A stretch of DNA of 9,977 nucleotides, taken from Flavobacteriales bacterium UBA5933. Lineage in GTDB: Bacteria; Bacteroidota; Bacteroidia; Flavobacteriales; Weeksellaceae. This document shows positions 1-5,009 of this stretch, piece after piece. The DNA lies in contig DJDD01000120.1 in NCBI GenBank assembly GCA_002430925.1, positions 1-9,977 on the forward strand. The letters are read 5' to 3'. A program made the position numbers and the translations under genes. Position 1 is the first letter of the stretch. The number at the start of each line of letters is the position of its first letter. The notes under the pieces are model-generated. The model was not told where the DNA came from. It saw nothing but the letters and a program-made list of their open reading frames with translations, and did no database searches.

Positions 1-84
1 TATAATTATAAACAGTTTGGAAATCATAAGCATACGATTTCGAAATTAAGTGATGAAATTATTGAACTCTTTAATAAATTTTAA
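1..84 (+). CDS. 3' end of an unidentified gene (possibly the element's integrase)
   Basis: Frame 1 is open from the first base to TAA at 82-84, giving 27 residues that end in KLSDEIIELFNKF. The piece is short and carries no diagnostic motif. In Bacteroidota mobile elements the gene just before a small excisionase-like HTH gene and a VapE/primase pair is often a tyrosine recombinase, and a basic, helical C-terminus would suit one. That identification rests on context alone. The start lies outside the window. Confidence 0.45.
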   Translation, partial: YNYKQFGNHKHTISKLSDEIIELFNKF

Positions 85-96
85 TGGTAAACCATT

Positions 97-112
97 TTTT
101 CCATCTTTTCCA
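97..112 (+). repeat. Two tandem TTTTCCA motifs upstream of the HTH gene
   Basis: TTTTCCA occurs at 97-103 and again at 106-112, a 9-bp period, just upstream of the putative -7 box at 127-134. Closely spaced short repeats here could bind the excisionase-like protein encoded next, or a repressor. They could also be chance in a T-rich tract. Confidence 0.25.
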
Positions 113-126
113 CTTTTAGGTTAATC

Positions 127-134
127 TAGTTTTG
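127..134 (+). promoter_or_regulatory. Candidate -7 promoter box for the HTH gene
   Basis: TAGTTTTG matches the Bacteroidota -7 consensus TAnnTTTG at every fixed position. It lies 28 bp before the ATG at 163, which implies a short leader. No clear TTTG or TTG -33 element is seen at the usual spacing, so the call rests on the -7 box and its position. Confidence 0.4.
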
Positions 135-162
135 GTGATATAATCATAAAAACAATATACCA

Positions 163-441
163 ATGGACAATTTAATTTTAGAAAAATTATTAAGTATTGA
201 AAGTTTATTACTTGATAAAAAGAAAGTTTTAAACCCAGACGAATTAGCTGATTATACAGGCTATTCTAAATCGACAATTTATAAAATGGTACAAAATAAT
301 ATTTTACCATTTTCAAAACCCAATGGGAAACACTTATTCTTTGATAAAGAAGAAATTGATGAATGGCTACTTTCTAATAAATCGAAAAGTAAACTTCAAT
401 TGCAAAATGAAGCTTCAAAATATGCAAAGACTAGAAAATAA
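163..441 (+). CDS. Excisionase-like helix-turn-helix DNA-binding protein
   Basis: This 92-residue basic protein has a short N-terminal helix (residues 1-20) and then a MerR/excisionase-type helix-turn-helix at about 22-72. The fingerprint is VLNPDELADYTGYSKSTIYK, then an LPFSKPNGKHLFF wing, then the IDEWL helix. This matches the HTH_17 group found in small excision or regulatory proteins of Bacteroidota integrative elements. The C-terminal tail is Lys-rich. In such elements the protein helps excision by bending DNA at the attachment site or regulates the replication genes; which applies here is inferred. It lies between a gene ending at 84 and a VapE-type ATPase at 556, the usual order in these elements. 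The ATG at 163 is chosen because it follows a -7 box and leaves a full HTH fold. Confidence 0.8.
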   Translation: MDNLILEKLLSIESLLLDKKKVLNPDELADYTGYSKSTIYKMVQNNILPFSKPNGKHLFFDKEEIDEWLLSNKSKSKLQLQNEASKYAKTRK

Positions 442-443
442 AA

Positions 444-469
444 AAGTGTTTATTCCCCAATAAACACTT
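444..469. terminator. Perfect 11-bp inverted repeat, likely terminator
   Basis: AAGTGTTTATT (444-454) and AATAAACACTT (459-469) pair perfectly around a CCCC loop, immediately after the HTH gene's stop. The flanking A-run (441-445) becomes a U-tract only when the minus strand is transcribed. On the plus strand the hairpin is followed by CAAATATT rather than a T-run. It may end HTH transcription as a stable stem, or stop antisense transcription entering the gene. Confidence 0.6.
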
Positions 470-484
470 CAAATATTATTAACA

Positions 485-539
485 AAGTTTTTGCCTTGTC
501 TTATTTATAATCCTAAGTCAAAGATAAGGCAAAAAACTT
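485..539 (+). repeat. Long inverted repeat in the leader of the VapE-like gene
   Basis: The left arm 485-502 (starting AAGTTTTTGCCTT) pairs with the right arm 521-539 (ending AAGGCAAAAAACTT). The stem is about 18 pairs, with one G-U pair and one bulged A, around an 18-nt loop. It ends 16 bp before the ATG at 556. As RNA it could hide the start region of the next gene or act as an attenuator. As DNA it could bind a Rep or HTH protein. No T-tract follows it, so a simple terminator is less likely. Confidence 0.65.
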
Positions 540-555
540 ATAATTCAATCATTTT

Positions 556-1710
556 ATGAACAAAAATTATAAGTCGTTACGTTCTGTATTCGACCAGCTA
601 GAGGAATATCTAAAAAATAGATATGATATCAGATTTAATAACATTAGCCTCCTTTATGAATCTTCAATTCACGGAGAATATAATTACAATGAATTGAATC
701 TAGAACGTCTTTACATTGAACTCGAAAGGAATGATATTCGTATTTCGTTTGACAAGCTTTTAATCTATTTAAAAGCTACATCTTATCATTATAACCCTAT
801 CAAAAACTATTTTCATAACCTATTACCAAAATGGGATGGATATGATTATATAGGCGAATTGGTATCGAAAATTGTCGTAAATGAACATCAAGAGTTTTTT
901 AATCAACAATTCAGAAAGTTTCTAGTTCGCACAATCCTCTGTGCTTGTGAAAAGAAAATAGTTAACAAAAACGCAATTATTTTTTATAGCCCTAAACAAA
1001 ATATAGGTAAGAGTACTTTTATTCGATACTTATGTCCACCTATTTTGGAAGAATATATAGCTGAGAACATCAGTAACGATAAAGATTCTATTATTAAAAT
1101 AGCCAAATGCTTAATAATAAATCTTGATGAAATGCAAAATTTTATGACAAAAGATATAGAATTTACTAAATCTCTTATTTCAAAGGACAGCATAAATGAG
1201 CGATTACCCTATGGGAGAAAATCAGAACGAATTGAACGTATAGCTTCATTTTTAGGGTCTACCAATCAAATTCGAATACTAAAAGACAATAGCAATGTAA
1301 GATGGTTAGTTTTCGAAATTGACTTTATCGATTTTTCATATTCTAATATTGATATTAATATTGTTTGGTCTCAAGCTTATCATTTAGCTTATAAAGATAA
1401 AAATTTTGATCCATTTTTAACAAGCGATGAATTAAATTATAATGATGATAAGAATAATAAATTCAGGTCTTATTCTCGAGAAGAAGAAGAGATTATTTCT
1501 TTCGTAGATTATAGTGATAATGAAGATGATTTTTTGACTGTTACTGAACTTTCTTTTGAACTAAGAAAAGTATCTGTAAACAAGCATCCTGTTGTGCTTG
1601 GTAAACTATTAAACAATATAGGTTATAAAAAACTTAGAGTAGGGGAGGAAAGAACAAAAAAATACAAAATAAAATTATCCGAATATTACTATGAATTTAT
1701 GAAGTTTTAA
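556..1710 (+). CDS. VapE/VirE-family P-loop ATPase (putative replication helicase)
   Basis: The 384-residue protein matches the virulence-associated E family (VapE-like, superfamily 3-helicase-related), which in phages and integrative elements pairs with a primase. The upstream WDGYDYIGEL motif (about 94-103) is typical. The Walker A is SPKQNIGKST (145-154, Lys152), the Walker B LIINLDEM (Asp191-Glu192), the sensor-1-like STNQ is at 235-238 and the likely arginine finger is NVRW (Arg249). The first glycine of the usual GxxGxGKST is absent, but the GKST core is intact. An acidic linker (about 305-325) leads to a C-terminal winged-helix-like region that could bind DNA. The likely role is unwinding at the element's origin: iteron-like repeats begin 8 bp past its stop and a primase-like gene follows. 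Replication function is inferred from family and context. Confidence 0.8.
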   Translation: MNKNYKSLRSVFDQLEEYLKNRYDIRFNNISLLYESSIHGEYNYNELNLERLYIELERNDIRISFDKLLIYLKATSYHYNPIKNYFHNLLPKWDGYDYIGELVSKIVVNEHQEFFNQQFRKFLVRTILCACEKKIVNKNAIIFYSPKQNIGKSTFIRYLCPPILEEYIAENISNDKDSIIKIAKCLIINLDEMQNFMTKDIEFTKSLISKDSINERLPYGRKSERIERIASFLGSTNQIRILKDNSNVRWLVFEIDFIDFSYSNIDINIVWSQAYHLAYKDKNFDPFLTSDELNYNDDKNNKFRSYSREEEEIISFVDYSDNEDDFLTVTELSFELRKVSVNKHPVVLGKLLNNIGYKKLRVGEERTKKYKIKLSEYYYEFMKF

Positions 1711-1717
1711 AAAAACT

Positions 1718-1904
1718 ACCCGTTCAACCCGTTCTACTTATTCAAAGTCTCTATTTATGGAACATAATTATGGGTAAGTTAAATGTTTTTACTTATTCAT
1801 ACCTATTCAAAATTTAATTTATGGATAAGTCCGAACGGGTATGAACTAGTAGTAAAAATAGTCACAAACCTAGTAATAGAAAGAACTGAACGGGTAGAAC
1901 GGGT
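1718..1904. repeat. Iteron-like repeat region, candidate replication origin
   Basis: The gap between the VapE-like and primase-like genes carries five exact copies of ACCCGTTC or its complement GAACGGGT. Two tandem direct copies lie at 1718-1725 and 1727-1734, followed in the same 9-bp register by degenerate ACTTATTC (1736-1743). One inverted copy is at 1833-1840, and two tandem inverted copies, again 9 bp apart, are at 1888-1895 and 1897-1904. Further degenerate copies are ACTTATTC (1791-1798), ACCTATTC (1801-1808) and GGATAAGT (1823-1830). The end pairs form a 17-bp inverted repeat with one central mismatch. GC-containing repeats framing AT-rich DNA between helicase and primase genes suggest an oriV; origin activity is inferred. 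Confidence 0.65.
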
Positions 1905-1930
1905 AAAATTTAAAATTAAACTTTCAAAAA

Positions 1931-2803
1931 ATGAACTTAAACGACATAAATAAACTTGATTTTGTTCAATTGTTAATGAAGCAATTTGGAGTAAATCCTT
2001 TATATAAATCAGAAAAGTCAATATGGGTTATTTCACCATTTAGACCAAATGAACTAACGCCATCTTTTCATATTTCGAAGATGTATAAATATGATATTTG
2101 GTTTGATCATGGAAATGGATTAGGTGGAAAAATTGTAGACTTTTATCTCCATTATTTAAAAACGGATTTAAAAGGAGTTTTAAAATATTTTAATGAAAAT
2201 TCTTTTTCTTTTCAAAAGCAAAATGATTTTCTTATTGAAAGAAATATAAAAGAGACTCAAACTAAAAATGAATATGAAATTTTAAAATTGAAAGAAATTT
2301 CATCATTTCCACTCATTCAATATTTAGAAGAAAGAAAACTTCCCTTAGAAATTGTAAATCGATATTGTAAAGAAATTCATTATAAATTAAATGGAAAATA
2401 CTATTATGCAATTGCATTTCCAAATATTCAAAATGGATATGAAATTAGAAATAAATATGTAAAAATGTGTTTAGTAAAAAAAGATATTTCTTTGATAAAA
2501 AATAATCAAAATCAAGTAAAAATATTTGAAAGTTGGAGTGATTTTATCAGTTATATTTTTTTATTTCCAGCTCAAGAATTTTTATCAGATTTTTTAATAT
2601 TAAATTCAATTTCTTTACTCAGAAAAAAATCAGAATTAATTAATAATTATAAAAAAATTGAAACCTATTTTGATCATGATACTGCTGGAAAATCTGCAAC
2701 AATTTTTTTAGAAAATGAATTAAAAACTAACATGAAAGATGATTCATTTTTTTACAAAAATTTCAAAGATTTGAATGAATTCATAATTCATTTAAAAGGG
2801 TGA
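1931..2803 (+). CDS. Toprim-domain primase-like protein of a mobile element
   Basis: The 290-residue protein has the layout of small Bacteroidota mobile-element primases. A CHC2 zinc-finger-like N-terminus comes first (about 28-72: SPFRPNELTPSF at 35-46, then WFDHGNGLGGKIVDF at 57-71), then a linker, then a Toprim domain (about 195-290). Toprim signatures are Glu200 in VKIFES, LNSIS at 224-228, FDHDTAGK at 247-254 with the Asp248/Asp250 pair, and KDLNEF at 279-284. DnaG-type primases of this kind make RNA primers at the fork. The N-terminal finger has none of the Cys/His zinc ligands of DnaG, a loss I recall in this mobile-element subgroup, so it probably folds without zinc. The gene follows the iteron region and shares the VapE-like gene's strand. 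The codons are extremely AT-rich. Confidence 0.8.
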   Translation: MNLNDINKLDFVQLLMKQFGVNPLYKSEKSIWVISPFRPNELTPSFHISKMYKYDIWFDHGNGLGGKIVDFYLHYLKTDLKGVLKYFNENSFSFQKQNDFLIERNIKETQTKNEYEILKLKEISSFPLIQYLEERKLPLEIVNRYCKEIHYKLNGKYYYAIAFPNIQNGYEIRNKYVKMCLVKKDISLIKNNQNQVKIFESWSDFISYIFLFPAQEFLSDFLILNSISLLRKKSELINNYKKIETYFDHDTAGKSATIFLENELKTNMKDDSFFYKNFKDLNEFIIHLKG

Positions 2804-2807
2804 TTAT
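2793..2807 (+). repeat. 15-bp direct repeat, left copy
   Basis: TAAAAGGGTGATTAT spans the last codons and stop of the primase-like gene. An identical copy lies at 3327-3341. Together they bracket the gene-decay segment, which suggests a recombination or insertion footprint. Confidence 0.55.
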
Positions 2808-2811
2808 ACTT

Positions 2812-2844
2812 CGTGTGTGTGATTAACGATAGCTTACGCGCACG
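2812..2844. repeat. GC-rich imperfect hairpin, candidate oriT
   Basis: CGTGTGTG (2812-2819) can pair with CGCGCACG (2837-2844) over all eight positions using two G-U/G-T pairs, around the loop TGATTAACGATAGCTTA. A GTAATTAC palindrome (2844-2851) overlaps its end. This GC-rich, structured patch stands out from the AT-rich surroundings and directly follows the primase-like gene. In mobilizable Bacteroidota elements the oriT and mobilization genes often follow there. No relaxase is present here, so oriT is a conjecture; a terminator for the primase is the alternative. Confidence 0.3.
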
Positions 2845-2851
2845 TAATTAC

Positions 2852-2937
2852 TATTTTAATGTTGTAAAGATAGAAAATGATTAATTTTATTCCAAAGTTG
2901 ATTAATATGTTTATAGTTAAGTAATAAAATAAAAAAA
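2852..2937. other. AT-rich spacer with no gene
   Basis: Between the GC-rich hairpin and the first pseudogene there is no open frame of note. The stretch is very AT-rich, ends in an A-run (2931-2938), and probably holds the decayed promoter region of the two relic genes. Confidence 0.4.
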
Positions 2938-3192
2938 ATAGGTTGGAGATATCAAGTAATTAATCGTGGAACTAAAGACAAACCAAATTTTGGAATTCAC
3001 GAAATCTATTTCAATGTAGATAAAGTAGGAAATTTATCATGGACAGAGGATCCAATATAAATAGGTAATTATGAAAGTTTAGAAGATTTAATTAATGATT
3101 TATAATTGATGTTAAATGATGTCAAAACACACCCCGCTTTATTAGAATCAGATTTGAATAAACTGATCAATCATCAAAATTCAAATCCTTAG
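2938..3192 (+). pseudogene. Decayed small-protein gene (two in-frame stops)
   Basis: One frame translates as a recognisable small protein: WRYQVINRGTKDK, then FGIHEIYFN, LSWTEDPI, and after two stops LMLNDVKTHPALLESDL. It is broken by TAA at 3058-3060 and TAA at 3103-3105. The frame begins at ATA (2938) where an ATG would be expected, and the previous in-frame stop is at 2914-2916. The pattern resembles a family of uncharacterised Bacteroidota proteins of roughly 80-90 residues with WrYqv, GiHEvYf, sWTe-P and LmL-Da-k-P-L motifs; this is recalled, not searched. The frame survives across both stops, so the decay is by point mutation and seems fairly recent. Its last codons overlap the metallophosphoesterase relic that follows. 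Confidence 0.65.
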
Positions 3193-3337
3193 TAATCTGC
3201 ATTTAGAATTTGGAAGCACTTTTCTTTCTTTCGAAAATGCAGATTTAATTATTTTAGCTGTTGATATTTATTTGATTATTAAAGGAATTGAATGGTATGA
3301 AAAATATTGTTATTACACATGTTTTATAAAAGGGTGA
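3173..3337 (+). pseudogene. N-terminal relic of a calcineurin-like metallophosphoesterase
   Basis: The frame from 3173 reads IKIQILSNLHLEFG, then NADLIILAVDIYLIIKGIEW, and stops at 3335-3337. This matches the N-terminus of calcineurin-like phosphoesterases, which have the form MKIQILSDLHLEF, then LAGDIH, then KGIEW. The start is ATC instead of ATG. The metal-binding Asp of DLH is Asn, and GDIH has become VDIY, so two ligand motifs are destroyed. The rest of the enzyme (GNHE and later His motifs) is missing, although the +1 frame at 3322-3348 reads FYKRVIIKV, which may be a shifted trace of the segment after GNHE. The relic overlaps the end of the previous pseudogene, as coupled genes in one operon would. 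Confidence 0.65.
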
Positions 3338-3341
3338 TTAT
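3327..3341 (+). repeat. 15-bp direct repeat, right copy
   Basis: This is the second exact copy of TAAAAGGGTGATTAT, 534 bp downstream of the first at 2793-2807. It overlaps the point where the metallophosphoesterase relic loses its reading frame. Confidence 0.55.
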
Positions 3342-3342
3342 T

Positions 3343-3360
3343 AAAGTTTAAAATAACTTT
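3343..3360. terminator. Weak AT-rich stem-loop between convergent units
   Basis: AAAGTT (3343-3348) and AACTTT (3355-3360) pair around TAAAAT and are followed on the plus strand by a T-rich tract (about 3363-3375). It lies between plus-strand relics and the 3' end of the minus-strand HIT gene, where a terminator is expected. The stem has little GC, so support is weak. Confidence 0.3.
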
Positions 3361-3390
3361 GATTTTCTTTTTTTCCAAAAGCAATACCTT

Positions 3391-3756
3391 TTAATAATTA
3401 CCTTTAGAAGGAATAACATGTCTTACACCACCTCTTGGATTTTCAGTATCGCCAGTATATCTTGGAATTAAGTGACAATGAAAATGAAAAACAGTTTGCC
3501 CAGCAGATTCACCACAATTCATACCAATGTTAAAACCATTAGGAGAGTATTTTTCTAGAATAATATTTTTAGCTTTTTCAATTGCAAAGGGTAGTGCTAA
3601 TTTTTCCTCTAGTGTTAATTCAAAATAATCTTTTCTAACTTCATTAGAAATAATTAATAAATGGCCATCATTTACAGGAAATCCATCATATATAATAAAA
3701 AAGTAATCATCTTTATATATAATACGTTCTTTTTCTATTTGTGTAAAATCTTTCAT
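3391..3756 (-). CDS. HIT-family nucleotide hydrolase or transferase
   Basis: The 121-residue protein is a single-domain histidine-triad protein. The triad is HFHCH (His91, His93, His95) in VFHFHCHLIPRY, with GESAGQTV (82-89) just before it as usual. The N-terminal strands contain VNDGHLLII, matching the GHxLvip strand of the fold. The C-terminal NPRGGVRHVIP (106-116) is a variant I recall from HIT proteins near nucleases and restriction genes. HIT enzymes cleave nucleoside phosphoramidates, dinucleoside polyphosphates or AMP-DNA adducts through a nucleotidyl-histidine intermediate; all catalytic residues are present, but the substrate cannot be read from sequence. Its ATG shares one base with the TAA of the upstream HNH-type gene (TAATG), so the two are translationally coupled and probably work together. 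Confidence 0.85.
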   Translation of the reverse strand: MKDFTQIEKERIIYKDDYFFIIYDGFPVNDGHLLIISNEVRKDYFELTLEEKLALPFAIEKAKNIILEKYSPNGFNIGMNCGESAGQTVFHFHCHLIPRYTGDTENPRGGVRHVIPSKGNY

Positions 3757-4784
3757 TAGAAAACAGGTTTGAGTTCAATTTTAGGGCTCCATTTTTGGAT
3801 GGGTAAATTTAATGATAAGTCGTATTGTTTCTGTAAAAAAGCTCTTCTTTCTTTTGCTGTTTTACCTGTTTGATTGATAATTGTTTCGCCTAGAGGATGT
3901 TTACTTGCGATGTAAAATTCATTTCTTGTATAAAGTCTTTCTAAATATTTCAATTCAGGAACTTTAGCACTTTTATCTAAATTAATAAATTTATCTGCTA
4001 AAACTAGATTCCATACACCATTTACATTTCCTCCAGATTCACTTATTTTTAGTTTATGTACGTGAGGAAAAAAATGATCAACAGCACATAAATTATGATC
4101 TTTAGAAATAATAGAAATATTTTGAAAAGAATAAAAACATTTACCCTTTTGATAACCATTTAAGGATGATTTAGCTGAAGTTATATCTATTCGTTTCATA
4201 AAACTATTTTCGATATAAAGTTGTTGTAAACTATCATCAATTTTTACTTCAAGAAGATTTGGATTTATGTCTAAGTTCCATGCTGTTTCTACAAGGTTCC
4301 ATCTTGCATCAACTTCTTCGTTAAAATTAGAGAACTGAATACTTTCTTTCAATCGTAAAAGATCATCTGTAATTACAATGTTTTTATTTTTTCCGTTGTA
4401 ATCTTTTTCATAAAACTGATTTGGAATTATTGCTCCATTTACATTTTGAAAAGCATCCACAACATTTGTAAATCCATATTTTTCAGTAATAAACAATAGT
4501 TGATCATAGTTTATAGTTCCATTATTAAAACTCCTACAAGCTTCTAAAAATTTACTTGAACTAGAATTACCTTGTCTATTATTTATCTTTATATGCTCTA
4601 GTATACTATTTACATATAATGGGGATAATTCGTTTAATGAAATAGAGTTGTTTTCCTTTGATACTAAATTTAATAGCGCTTTACCAAATGCAAATTTATA
4701 TGTGGCAGAATTTTTACCAAATAGAATAATTGCTCTCCATTGAGATTCTAAACTAAGATCATTTTCTTGAAAATTTATAGCCAT
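3756..4784 (-). CDS. HNH-family endonuclease-like protein with degenerate zinc site
   Basis: I start this gene at the ATG at 4784 (342 residues, MAINFQENDLSLESQWRAII). The alternative TTG at 4805 overlaps the putative -7 box. The N-terminal region (1-190) begins with an LESQW-ILFG-ATYKFAFGKALL block, a non-nuclease domain of this family as I recall it. The C-terminal HNH region (about 200-320) has GKCFYS (214-219), VDHFFPH (235-241, with the DH pair), GVWNLVLAD (256-264) and KVPELKYLERLYTRNEF. Relatives as I remember them have CxxC where this has CFYS, and a second CxxCN where this has DKFIN (264-268). Three of four zinc cysteines are thus absent, while the catalytic-type DH and Asn residues remain. 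It may be an inactive or binding-only version, or tolerate the loss. The coupled HIT gene follows at once, and type I restriction genes diverge from it. Confidence 0.72.
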   Translation of the reverse strand: MAINFQENDLSLESQWRAIILFGKNSATYKFAFGKALLNLVSKENNSISLNELSPLYVNSILEHIKINNRQGNSSSSKFLEACRSFNNGTINYDQLLFITEKYGFTNVVDAFQNVNGAIIPNQFYEKDYNGKNKNIVITDDLLRLKESIQFSNFNEEVDARWNLVETAWNLDINPNLLEVKIDDSLQQLYIENSFMKRIDITSAKSSLNGYQKGKCFYSFQNISIISKDHNLCAVDHFFPHVHKLKISESGGNVNGVWNLVLADKFINLDKSAKVPELKYLERLYTRNEFYIASKHPLGETIINQTGKTAKERRAFLQKQYDLSLNLPIQKWSPKIELKPVF

Positions 4785-4802
4785 TTGAAAAATTATTATT
4801 TT

Positions 4803-4810
4803 CAAATTTA
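4803..4810 (-). promoter_or_regulatory. Candidate -7 box for the HNH-HIT operon
   Basis: Read on the minus strand, 4810-4803 is TAAATTTG, a full match to TAnnTTTG. It lies about 18 bp upstream of the ATG at 4784, which implies a very short leader. No -33 TTTG is visible at normal spacing. The box also argues against the upstream TTG start, because that codon falls inside it. Confidence 0.4.
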
Positions 4811-4886
4811 CTATAAAGATTTATCCTTTGGTACGCTTTTATTATCTCTTGTTATCTAAGCGACTTATTTTGTCGTTACAATAAAC

Positions 4887-4894
4887 TATATTTG
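4887..4894 (+). promoter_or_regulatory. Candidate -7 box for the hsd operon
   Basis: TATATTTG matches TAnnTTTG and lies in the 225-bp divergent intergenic region, giving a leader of roughly 110 nt before hsdR. A TTTTG at 4868-4872 could act as the -33 element, but the 14-bp spacer is shorter than usual. A second weaker option is TATATTTA at 4982-4989, close to the gene. The leader contains a short GTATG/CATAC inverted repeat (about 4917-4937) that could be an operator. Confidence 0.35.
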
Positions 4895-5009
4895 TTATAT
4901 TAAATAAAAATGTGATGTATGTTACGGTTTACCATACTGTTTTATCCGTTAATATGTTTTTATTTGCAATTAATGTATTTGTATATTTACATCAATTATA
5001 ATACTAATT

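Noticed and set aside
84..95. ATGGTAAACCAT palindrome at 84-95, with GGTTTACCAT at 4926-4935 as a possible attL/attR pair.
   Set aside because: The shared core is only about 10 bp, the copies are in opposite orientation, and one copy lies in the hsdR leader. Chance is a sufficient explanation in DNA this AT-rich.
984..1193. Antisense open frames inside the VapE-like gene and inside hsdR/hsdM (for example 984-1193, 7023-7298, 7520-7912, 9121-9405).
   Set aside because: They lie wholly within well-supported genes, have no recognisable motifs and show the composition expected of reverse-strand shadows.
1718..1904. The repeats between the two replication genes as a CRISPR array.
   Set aside because: The units are 8 bp with a 1-bp gap, occur in both orientations, and have no uniform spacers or cas genes.
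1803..2021. Minus-strand open frame across the iteron region and the primase start.
   Set aside because: It overlaps both the repeat array and the conserved primase N-terminus and has no recognisable domain.
3323..3337. Residues FIKG-stop at the second 15-bp repeat, echoing HLKG-stop of the primase, as evidence of a duplicated primase end.
   Set aside because: The similarity is fully explained by the 15-bp repeat read in the same phase; nothing upstream of it resembles the primase.
4785..4805. A longer form of the HNH-type protein starting at TTG (seven extra residues).
   Set aside because: TTG is a poorer start than the ATG at 4784, the extra residues are AT-driven and unlike family N-termini as I know them, and the codon lies inside the candidate -7 box.
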